From an uncultured Bacteroidota bacterium (GTDB lineage: Bacteria; Bacteroidota; Bacteroidia; Chitinophagales; Saprospiraceae): a DNA stretch of 9,973 nt. Of this stretch, positions 1 through 6,552 are shown in pieces. The DNA is taken from contig CALEIL010000081.1 in assembly GCA_937876435.1 (NCBI GenBank), forward strand, positions 1 through 9,973, written 5' to 3'. How positions within the stretch are numbered: position 1 is the first letter of the stretch; the number at the start of each line of letters is the position of its first letter. The position numbers were made by a program, and so were the translations under genes. Below the pieces are notes generated by a model that saw nothing but the letters and a program-made list of their open reading frames with translations, was not told the DNA's origin and ran no database searches.

Positions 1-49
1 GGGACTCGGGAAAAGGGACTCGGGACAAGGGACACGGGATTAGGGAAGT
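1..49. repeat. GGGANNN heptamer tandem array (seven units), truncated by window edge
   Basis: Seven consecutive 7-bp units each begin with GGGA; the last three bases vary (CTC, AAA, CTC, CAA, CAC, TTA, AGT). The G-triplets fall at 1, 8, 15, 22, 29, 36 and 43, always separated by four bases, so the + strand fits the usual G-quadruplex rule (four G3 runs with loops of 1-7) nearly twice over. The array begins at base 1 and probably continues outside the window. It lies downstream of the Ig-like lipoprotein gene, whose template strand is the + strand. The repeat is seen directly; any structural or termination role is inference. Confidence 0.85.
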
Positions 50-53
50 ACAC

Positions 54-186
54 ACTGTCAACTATCCACTATCCACTGTCAACTATCCACTATCCACTAT
101 CCACTGTCAACTATCCACTATCCACTATCCACTATCCACTATCCACTGTCAACTATCCACTGTCCACTGTCCATTGTCAACTATCA
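54..186. repeat. ACTRTCM heptamer tandem array, 19 units
   Basis: Exactly 19 units of 7 bp run without a phase break. Two variants dominate: ACTGTCA (A) at 54, 75, 103 and 145, and ACTATCC (B) in most other places, with ACTGTCC at 159 and 166, ATTGTCA at 173 and ACTATCA at 180. The number of B units between successive A units is 2, 3, 5, then 1, which suggests growth by unit duplication or slippage. A spacer of four bases (50-53) separates it from the GGGANNN array. The following bases start a further partial unit (ACTA) that contains the lipoprotein stop codon at 188-190, so the array abuts the coding end directly. Confidence 0.92.
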
Positions 187-187
187 A

Positions 188-1801
188 CTAATCCCTCACC
201 AACGGCACCTCCATTTCTTGCACCCAATTCACCCTCAGGTTGGGGATTTCAAGTTTTTGGATCCTTTCCGCAGGTAAACGCCCAGGATACCGGGCAGAAT
301 CCCATATGCCATTTTGATTATCATCCCATATGATTTCGAGTTTGTAGGAACCTGGTTTTAAAGCTGAAAAGGTATGGTTGCTGTTGGGGTTGTGCGTCCT
401 TTTCTCGGCGATGATTTTATCATTTTGTTTGAGGTGCAGGACAAATTGGGGGGGGAGTGCGGTAGCGGTATCACCGGCCAGCATTACGATCAGTGAAGCC
501 AGTGATTCGTTCGATACCGGTTCAAATAGAAACTGGATCGTATCGTGATTAACTTCATTTTCAAAACCGATTGCTCCCGGAAATAAGATCATTTGATACG
601 CGGTATCTGCTTGCCATGGGTACTTTAGCCGGAGTGTGTTGAGCGTCCAGATGGCGGTGTCAATGGTGATCATTTCTTCGTCCCCTTCTTTGGTCAGGGA
701 GATCCGGCTGGGATCGACGGTATCGATGGGCCAGTTCGTCATCAATTCCATGGATTCGTTGGGTAGGAAGGTAGGATTTGTCCTGGCTACGTTTAGGTTT
801 TCCGGTTCAAAATCCTTTTTCTCTGATCCTGTGATCGTGATCGTATCCCGTAGACCTCTGATGTTTTCGGTCAGGATGGTTACGGGTAGGGAATCGGGAT
901 GATAATACATCCTCAGTTGATTGTTGATCCGGTCGTAGTGCCGGATCCCTTTTGTGGACACCCGGAGGGTGGCGGTATCATTGACGGCACCGCTCATGGA
1001 CAGTATCACCAATCCCTGAGTAGCGGTATCGACCTTGTCCAGGTAGACCGGAGGAGATCCGAGCGAAAGAGTGAAGGCAATAGTGCTGTCGTGCACTTGT
1101 GTAGTGGATATAGGCTGGGGAATAAATCCGAGGGGTTCGGTTTCTTCATTGTACCGAAAATCGAGGTCGTCATCCACGTATGCCAGAAGCTGGAAGGTAT
1201 CTGCTTTCAAATAATTGAACCGGTAGTAGCCCTCTTTGTTGGTTCTGGCAAAATACGAGGCAGGCAGGGTGGCGATGGCCGAATCTGCCAGATTTTCGTA
1301 CAACATGACCGATACATTTTCCACGGGTTCACCGGTGAGGGCGTCGGTGATCACCCCGTCAAAGCCCAGTGAATCCAACCAATCCCCCGTACTGAATACA
1401 AATTGAAAATCTTCCAGGGGATTGGATTCGGTGATGTCCTGGACCGAAGTGCCCAGATTGATGATGTAGGTGGTGCTGTCCTGGAGGACTTCTTCTTCGT
1501 GAAAGTTAATGATCAGGGTCTTCCCTTTGAGCCTGTATTCCGGCCGTTGTTCCAATGGAGGACTGATAAATATCTGACTGAAGGGATCGTCGAGTTTGAC
1601 CCATTCATCAAAGGAGATCACGATTTCCTGCGGAACATAATTGGTCTGAGGCGTGGGGGTGGACCGGAGACTGTCCACGGTCGGAGGAGTTTCGTCTCTG
1701 GGTCCGCCCTGAATGCTGCCCGGTGAAGCGCATTGGATCAATACCTGGCAGATACCAATCAATGAGAAAAGTAAAAAAACTGTTTGTACGCTTTGACGCA
1801 T
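188..1801 (-). CDS. Ig-like (SbsA/Big_5-type) domain lipoprotein
   Basis: This 537-residue protein is probably an outer-membrane or periplasm-facing lipoprotein. A hydrophobic signal segment (about residues 6-22) ends at LIQC, making Cys24 the likely lipidated residue. Q just before the cysteine is unusual for a lipobox. The GGPRDETPP stretch (32-40) is a signature I associate with the Bacteroidota family annotated as Ig-like domain-containing protein. A Big_5/SbsA-like beta domain follows (about 38-138), then a carboxypeptidase-regulatory-like or prealbumin-like segment starting near GVITDALTGEPVENVSV (149-165). The C-terminus carries the family's DDNQNGIWD motif. It has no catalytic motif I recognise, so a structural or binding role is inferred and the ligand is unknown. 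The ATG at 1801 is one base past the xerD stop, so translation is probably coupled. The TAG stop abuts the heptamer array. Confidence 0.85.
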   Translation of the reverse strand: MRQSVQTVFLLFSLIGICQVLIQCASPGSIQGGPRDETPPTVDSLRSTPTPQTNYVPQEIVISFDEWVKLDDPFSQIFISPPLEQRPEYRLKGKTLIINFHEEEVLQDSTTYIINLGTSVQDITESNPLEDFQFVFSTGDWLDSLGFDGVITDALTGEPVENVSVMLYENLADSAIATLPASYFARTNKEGYYRFNYLKADTFQLLAYVDDDLDFRYNEETEPLGFIPQPISTTQVHDSTIAFTLSLGSPPVYLDKVDTATQGLVILSMSGAVNDTATLRVSTKGIRHYDRINNQLRMYYHPDSLPVTILTENIRGLRDTITITGSEKKDFEPENLNVARTNPTFLPNESMELMTNWPIDTVDPSRISLTKEGDEEMITIDTAIWTLNTLRLKYPWQADTAYQMILFPGAIGFENEVNHDTIQFLFEPVSNESLASLIVMLAGDTATALPPQFVLHLKQNDKIIAEKRTHNPNSNHTFSALKPGSYKLEIIWDDNQNGIWDSARYPGRLPAERIQKLEIPNLRVNWVQEMEVPLVRD

Positions 1802-1802
1802 T

Positions 1803-2705
1803 TTATGGCCGGTTCAATGGATGAAATGTTTGAATCGTTTTGCGAAGATATTCATTATTTATATGAGTATAAATTTCTGTGGTCATTATCGAAGCATGAC
1901 CCAGTAATTCCTGAACAGCCCGGAGATCCGCCCCTCCTTCCACCAGATGGGTGGCAAAACAATGCCGCAGCGTATGGGGTGAAATATTCTTTTCCAGACC
2001 TGCCCTTTCGGCCGCTTCCCTGATGATGAGATACACCATATGACGACCGATGGATTTTCCATGTCGATTGAGAAATACGAGATGCCTGAATTCCGGTTTG
2101 ATGGGATATTCCTGTCGTTCCTGGAGATATAGTTCCAGGAATCTGAGTGCGCGGCGACTGATGGGAACCAGGCGTTCCTTATTGTTTTTCCCCTTGACTT
2201 TGATGATTTCCAGGTCTTTGTAAATGTGATCCAGATGAAGCTGAGTTAGTTCGCTCACCCGGAGTCCGCAGGCGTATAAAATCTCCAGCATAGCCCGATT
2301 GCGATGGGCATAGGGTTGACTCATGTCCCAGCTTTCCATCAGCGACTTGATTTCCTCTACGCTCAAAACTTCCGGAATTTTTTTACCCATTTTGGGGGTT
2401 TCAATTTTATCCAGTAAATCGGTTCCCGCGATTTCTTCCAGAATCAGGTATTGTGAAAATGCCCGCAAACCACTGAGAATCCTCGATTGGCTCCTGGGAT
2501 CGATATCGCACAAATGCAGTTCCCGTAGGAAGGACCTGATGTGATGGGTTTCCAGATCTGTCAGTGATATTTCTCCGTAGTCTTTTTCGATGAATCGGGC
2601 CAGTTTTTCCACGTCCCGACCATATGCGTCTATCGAATGCGGAGATAGACCCTTTTCGACGTTGAGGTATAGCCTAAACCCCCTGATATAGGTATTCCAG
2701 ATCAT
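1803..2705 (-). CDS. xerD: Tyrosine recombinase, XerD type
   Basis: This 300-residue site-specific recombinase would act with a partner (XerC) at dif to resolve chromosome dimers. The N-terminal core-binding SAM-like domain spans about 1-90 and the catalytic domain about 107-290. All catalytic residues are visible: Arg149 in CGLRVSEL, Lys173 in the VKGKNNKERLVPI hairpin, His244 and Arg247 in SPHTLRH, His270 in LLGHAS and nucleophile Tyr279 in TEIYTH. Length and spacing closely match Escherichia coli XerD, where I recall the last four at 244, 247, 270 and 279. There is no sign of integron- or phage-type extensions, so this is more likely the housekeeping recombinase than a mobile-element integrase. 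XerC cannot be excluded by sequence alone. It starts two bases after the rhodanese stop and ends one base before the lipoprotein start. I see no dif-like site in the window. Confidence 0.9.
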   Translation of the reverse strand: MIWNTYIRGFRLYLNVEKGLSPHSIDAYGRDVEKLARFIEKDYGEISLTDLETHHIRSFLRELHLCDIDPRSQSRILSGLRAFSQYLILEEIAGTDLLDKIETPKMGKKIPEVLSVEEIKSLMESWDMSQPYAHRNRAMLEILYACGLRVSELTQLHLDHIYKDLEIIKVKGKNNKERLVPISRRALRFLELYLQERQEYPIKPEFRHLVFLNRHGKSIGRHMVYLIIREAAERAGLEKNISPHTLRHCFATHLVEGGADLRAVQELLGHASIMTTEIYTHINNEYLRKTIQTFHPLNRP

Positions 2706-2707
2706 GT

Positions 2708-3259
2708 CTACCAGGTTTTGTTGATATCCGGATTATAGATGTATTTTGACCATTTTTTATTGTAGGTGTGTATTTTATCGGTCTCCTGATGCTGGAGATT
2801 CACTATGGGGTAGCCTTCGTTGACCCATTCAAAAATGCTTCCGTAAAGGTTGTATACCGAAGTAAATCCCATCTGAAGGAGTCGATTCCCAAACTTTTCA
2901 CTTCTATACCCCACGCTGCAATACACCACGATAGGAGTGTCTTTGGACAGGTTCATGATTGGATCCCAGTTTGGATCGTCATAATTTATAAAATGCGCAT
3001 TTCGGATATGACTCACCTTATATTCCTCCGGAGAACGGACATCGAGTAGGTAATATTCATCCTGATGATGATAAAGGGAATCCACGGACACTACCGGAAC
3101 GTCAAACCGGAGCAGGTCGGTCAGTTTCTGATTAAATTCCGGATTGCGAACCCGGATGTTCTCGGGAACCGGACCCTGGGCCGTAGATTGGGAGCAACCC
3201 ATGGGTAACCAGACCATGCAAAGAAAACCAATATACAGGTATGTGGTGAACCGGTTCAT
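2708..3259 (-). CDS. Rhodanese-like domain lipoprotein
   Basis: This 183-residue protein has a signal segment ending in LPMGC, a good lipobox with Cys22 as the lipidated residue, so it is probably membrane-anchored and facing the periplasm. A single rhodanese domain follows (about 54-153), with the typical LLDVRSPEEY strand-turn (71-80) and an active-site loop C-S-V-G-Y-R-S with Cys114 as the persulfide-forming residue and Arg119 in its usual place. The intact loop suggests sulfurtransferase or related thiol chemistry; the physiological substrate cannot be read from the sequence. A charged tail of about 30 residues follows the domain. Its ATG overlaps the decarboxylase TGA by four bases, a classic coupling arrangement, and its TAG is two bases before the xerD ATG. 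It is shorter than tandem-domain rhodaneses, as expected for single-domain forms. Confidence 0.88.
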   Translation of the reverse strand: MNRFTTYLYIGFLCMVWLPMGCSQSTAQGPVPENIRVRNPEFNQKLTDLLRFDVPVVSVDSLYHHQDEYYLLDVRSPEEYKVSHIRNAHFINYDDPNWDPIMNLSKDTPIVVYCSVGYRSEKFGNRLLQMGFTSVYNLYGSIFEWVNEGYPIVNLQHQETDKIHTYNKKWSKYIYNPDINKTW

Positions 3260-4362
3260 AATGGCAGTTTTTGGATGCCTGGACCCATCTTGTCATCGAT
3301 CCATCGATTGTCCGTGCAATACCGGACGAGATCGGAAACTATAAATTCCTTCACTTTTTCCTGCGATGAAGCCGGGTATAGCAGGTGGACGTTGGGTCCG
3401 GCATCGAGGGTGAAACACACAGGGATTCCGGAATCTTTCCGGAATTCTCTGGTAGCGTGGATGATTTCGATCGTATTTGGATGCATTAGGATATAACCAG
3501 GACTGGAGGCCATCATCAGGGCGTGCAGAGTCATGGCCTCTTCCTCCACCAGGGAGGTAAAGTCATCGAGATCACCCGATTTCAATATCGTTAGCAATTT
3601 TTCCGTATTTTGGCGAGCTACGTCATATCGCACGCCAGCGTATGGATTGAACTCCATCAACTGGTGACCTGCGCTGCTCGATACACTCTTCTCACCCTGG
3701 TCCACCAAAAGGATGGCATCCCTGTAATCATGGAAAACCGGATTCAAAATCTCGTCCAGCCCCACGGCGTATGCATCATCCGAATGAGGAAACGCTGACT
3801 TTCCCCATAAAGCGGCCTGGGGAAATATGCTCCTGCACGCACTTCCACTTCCCAACCGGCTCAGAAAAGAAATCCGGCGGAAAAAACTTGTTTTGTCCTG
3901 GCCATCTTTTTCCAGGATTTGTGATTCCATATCCACCAGGGTGGCGGCCAGCGCACTCATAGCTGAGGCACTGGAAGCAATACCAGAGGAATGAGGGAAG
4001 GTGTTTTCAGAAGAAATGGTTAGGTGGTATTTCCTCAGTATAGGTATTTCTTCCGCCATTCGGTTCAGGTATTTGCCTATCCGGTGGCTAAAATCCTTTT
4101 TTTCCTCTCCGTGGAAATAAAAGGTGAAATCCACCGAATTTGCGACGGCCCCGTTCAATATTTACCATTCCAAAAGTGTATTGGTATGGGCGTTCCTTAG
4201 CGTAAAACTAATGGAAGGATTGCGGGGAATTTGTTCGTGGCTTTTACCCCAGTATTTGACCAGGGCGATATTGGAGGGGCTTCGCCAGTGGCAGGATCCG
4301 TTTTCCCTGGGATCTTCGGCAATGGCCGGATTTATATCCGTTGAGTCGTTTTTCTCAGTCAT
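3256..4362 (-). pseudogene. mvaD: Diphosphomevalonate decarboxylase interrupted by an in-frame TAA at codon 67
   Basis: The enzyme converts mevalonate diphosphate to isopentenyl diphosphate with ATP in the cytoplasmic mevalonate pathway. Codons 1-66 include SPSNIALVKYWGK (28-40) and PRNPSISFTL, the conserved N-terminal motifs of the family. Codon 67 is TAA (4162-4164), and the same frame then continues through a further 301 sense codons. The downstream part keeps the GHMP-type phosphate loop SSGIASSASAM (about 125-135), GSGSACRS with the catalytic Arg177, KSVSSSAGH, and LDAGPN with the catalytic Asp320. No other lesion is visible and the total length of about 368 codons fits the family. A restart at the TTG at 4158 would lack the N-terminal motif. 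It overlaps the upstream gene by eight bases and the downstream one by four. Options are a recent nonsense mutation, sequencing or assembly error, or readthrough. TAA ends three other genes here, so a changed genetic code is unlikely. Confidence 0.88.
4162..4164 (-). other. In-frame TAA stop within the decarboxylase gene
   Basis: The + strand bases TTA read TAA on the coding strand. They lie between the codons for ...LLEW and I-L-NGAV..., with frame preserved on both sides. A one-base change from a Lys, Gln or Glu codon (AAA, CAA or GAA) would produce it. I see no hairpin or obvious recoding signal around it, but no alignment or folding was run. Confidence 0.9.
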
Positions 4363-5020
4363 TAAATTTCATATCAAAGTCATCCAATACCATATCCATG
4401 ATCGGGTCTTTGCCCACAATATAGCCTTCTTTGAGATCGTATTCAAAAAATCCCGACAGCGCGCTCCAATAATTGGCCGTCATCCATCCCCGGGCGTTGA
4501 GGATGAGTTCGTACATGGGGATTTCCAATTCCCGTTCGATCATATGGATCATGATCCGTCCCTGCGTTTTCGTCAGGTTTTTGAATATGTCTTCGTATTT
4601 TTTGAATAGTTGTTCCTGGACCCTTCGGGCGTATTTCCTCTTTTTCCAGACGCTGAGATCTTTGGTCACCCGTTCGATGGTCCGGTAGGTCTGAATGGCT
4701 TCTACGGCAAAGGGGTACACATCCTGCGCGTATTTCCGGTAGATCAGGTACCGGCGATATTCTGCATTGGACGCAAAAAAACGGGGCGAAGTGACGCTGA
4801 TCTCCTGCAGGGTCGACAACAGGATGGTATCTTCCCCATCGATGATGACCTCCACGATCTCTCCGTTGATGATCACGTCTTCCAGGTGGAGGGTGTCATC
4901 ATCGTTGGTGGGTACGGTATCCACACCGAGCGTATCCTGCGAATACAGAGCCATAGCCGGTATCCCGATCATCAGGAATCCGGTCAATGCAATCAGCCTG
5001 GCCACATAGTTCATTTTCAT
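4355..5020 (-). CDS. DUF4294-family secreted protein
   Basis: This 221-residue protein matches what I know of DUF4294, a Bacteroidota family of unknown function. The supporting features are the segment from FFASNAEYRRYL to YPFAVEA (about 81-107), a basic helical stretch, and TKTQGRIMIHMIERE (about 150-164), the conserved core. The N-terminus MKMNYVARLIALTGFLMIGIPAMALYSQ is a Sec signal peptide, so the mature protein is exported. An acidic low-complexity stretch (TNDDDTLHLED) precedes the domain. I chose the ATG at 5018-5020 because the frame's 5-prime extension uses a TTG inside the repeat block at 5095 and would bury the signal peptide. The ATG at 5012-5014 is also possible. No strong Shine-Dalgarno is seen. 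It is the first gene of the five-gene unit and overlaps mvaD by eight bases. I know of no biochemical role, so none is assigned. Confidence 0.82.
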   Translation of the reverse strand: MKMNYVARLIALTGFLMIGIPAMALYSQDTLGVDTVPTNDDDTLHLEDVIINGEIVEVIIDGEDTILLSTLQEISVTSPRFFASNAEYRRYLIYRKYAQDVYPFAVEAIQTYRTIERVTKDLSVWKKRKYARRVQEQLFKKYEDIFKNLTKTQGRIMIHMIERELEIPMYELILNARGWMTANYWSALSGFFEYDLKEGYIVGKDPIMDMVLDDFDMKFND

Positions 5021-5085
5021 CAAGGGATACAACGTATCATGGATTTTTATTGTTTTCTGAAGGGAGAAGTATAATTGAAGACAAG

Positions 5086-5213
5086 GTAGAGACAAATCAC
5101 GATTTGTCTATCAATAACGATTTGTCCTCCAATCACGATTTGTTTGACGAATGGGGCATAAGGAAACGTAGAGACAAATCACGATTTGTCTACCAATCAC
5201 GATTTGTGGGGTC
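5086..5213. repeat. Two blocks of an 18-bp-period palindromic repeat
   Basis: The core AATMACGATTTGT occurs five times: 5095, 5113 and 5131 in one block, and 5177 and 5195 in the other, exactly 18 bp apart within each block. Each block opens with the same 25 bases (5086-5110 and 5168-5192), beginning GTAGAGAC. Each opening contains the perfect inverted repeat GACAAATC-AC-GATTTGTC (5091-5108 and 5173-5190), 8-bp arms around two bases. About 25-30 bases of unique sequence (near 5144-5167) separate the blocks. It fills the gap between the amidohydrolase unit and the five-gene unit, so it could act as an intergenic palindromic element, a transcription boundary or a protein-binding site. No T-run follows the stems, so a simple intrinsic terminator is not well supported. 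Confidence 0.88.
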
Positions 5214-5219
5214 GAGCCC

Positions 5220-6506
5220 TTACCTCGCTATCCCATATTTCTCCGCAAATTTCCGGTACAATGCCTTTTGGTGATTATCCAGATCTATTTCCCGGCCATC
5301 GATGAATGCCTGGAGGATTATGCTGGATCGGGGATCGAGAATATCGCCGTCACTGATCACGATGGTGGCGCTTTTGTCGACCTCAAGGCTGCCATATTGA
5401 TCGGCTATACCCAGAATCCGGGCGGTCGATAAGGTCATAGCCTGGATGGCTTTTTCCGGGTCCAGTCCAAACCCCACCGCCTGGCCGGCCTGAAAGGGAA
5501 GATTCCGCTGTTCCCAGGAACCTTCGTGGGATATGCACCATAGAACACCCGCCTCTTCCAAAATGGCGGGGGCTTCATAGGGTGATGTGATTCCGGCATC
5601 AGAACTTCCAGGCAATCGTTGAGTCGAGGTCACGATGACCGGAATATTGTTTTGAGCCAGCAACTCCGCTATCTTCCAGGATTCTTCAGCTCCGGTTAGA
5701 ACGATCCGGATACCGAGCCGCTGGCTCCAGTCGATGGCGTCGAGCATGGCTTTGCGGTGGTCGGCGTGAACGAATACGGGCATATCGTTCTCCAGGGCTT
5801 GTGACAGCGCCTTCAATCTGAGATTGGATTTCTCCGGTTTATTCCTCAGACCATAGGCCATCGCGGATCGAAAATATTCTTCGATACTCCGGACGTTTTT
5901 TTCATAGTCATCGTCCTTACTGAGGCGGCGTTCCTGGGAATCGTAGGAGTACACTCGTGGCCAGTTGAGGTGAATTCCGGAGGTGTCCCTGATTTTGGCG
6001 TCCTCCCAATTCCAGGCATCGAGCTGCACTACGCTGGATTGTCCTGAAATGATCCCACCCCGGGGTGAGATTCCGGCCAGCAGGACTCCATTGGATCTGA
6101 CCGTCGGAATGATCCGGGAATCGGTGTTGTAAGCTATCAGAGCCCTGACGTGTGGATTGTACTGACCCACCTCCTGGAAATCCCGGGTGGACCGGACCGC
6201 CGAGATTTCTACGAGACCGATTTCGGTGTTGGGCGCGATCAATCCCGGGTAGAGATGATGTCCGCTTGCATCTATGATCCGGTCAGCTTCCTGATCTTCC
6301 AGGCCTATGTAGGTGATTTTTCCCTGATCAAAAGTGAGATGACCGTTCTCTATTACGGTCCCATCACCGATGTGGATCGTTCCACCTTTCAGAGTCACTG
6401 AACCATTAGGCTCCATAGCCGGAGGATTTTGGGAAACACCAACCGTGCATAATAGAATAAAGGATAAGATTAGGGGAAAGAGGGGAATGCTCCTGTCAAT
6501 CTGCAT
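5220..6506 (-). CDS. Secreted amidohydrolase-like protein lacking the HxH metal motif
   Basis: This 428-residue protein has a Sec signal peptide (MQIDR followed by a hydrophobic run to about residue 24, VGVSQ). The fold is that of imidazolonepropionase-like amidohydrolases: a beta-sandwich start (TLKGGTIHIGDGTVIENGHLTF) and a closing motif AIQAMTLSTARILGI...GSLEVDKSATIVI. In active relatives the first barrel strand reads PGFID.H.H; here it is YPGLIAPNTEIG (about 86-97), so both histidines are absent. FVHADH (about 245-250) remains, but the expected later His and Asp motif are not recognisable. I infer a pseudoenzyme or a very divergent enzyme. The ATG at 6539 (11 residues earlier, 13 bases after the upstream stop) is an alternative start; 6506 gives the cleaner signal peptide. 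It is probably co-transcribed with the two-module paralogue upstream and may partner with it. Confidence 0.82.
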   Translation of the reverse strand: MQIDRSIPLFPLILSFILLCTVGVSQNPPAMEPNGSVTLKGGTIHIGDGTVIENGHLTFDQGKITYIGLEDQEADRIIDASGHHLYPGLIAPNTEIGLVEISAVRSTRDFQEVGQYNPHVRALIAYNTDSRIIPTVRSNGVLLAGISPRGGIISGQSSVVQLDAWNWEDAKIRDTSGIHLNWPRVYSYDSQERRLSKDDDYEKNVRSIEEYFRSAMAYGLRNKPEKSNLRLKALSQALENDMPVFVHADHRKAMLDAIDWSQRLGIRIVLTGAEESWKIAELLAQNNIPVIVTSTQRLPGSSDAGITSPYEAPAILEEAGVLWCISHEGSWEQRNLPFQAGQAVGFGLDPEKAIQAMTLSTARILGIADQYGSLEVDKSATIVISDGDILDPRSSIILQAFIDGREIDLDNHQKALYRKFAEKYGIAR

Positions 6507-6552
6507 ATTGATCAAATTGTATGGTATTGAATAATTCATGTGTTCATCAACT

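Noticed and set aside
899..1372. Plus-strand open frame of 157 codons opposite the Ig-like lipoprotein gene
   Set aside because: It is antisense to a gene with a clear lipobox and Ig-like domain, and its translation has no family signature.
1803..2705. Integrase of a mobile element
   Set aside because: Length and catalytic spacing match housekeeping XerD, it is embedded in a compact operon, and no attachment sites, other phage genes or tRNA are present.
4162..4164. Reassignment of TAA to an amino acid
   Set aside because: TAA is the natural end of xerD and both amidohydrolase genes here, and no other gene has an internal TAA.
5086..5213. Possible small CRISPR array
   Set aside because: The period is 18 bp with no room for spacers, the units are palindromic and drift, and no cas gene is nearby.
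4987..5274. Plus-strand frame with a repeated six-residue pattern (NHDLS-like)
   Set aside because: The peptide repetition is only the 18-bp DNA repeat read in frame; it also overlaps the ends of two real genes.
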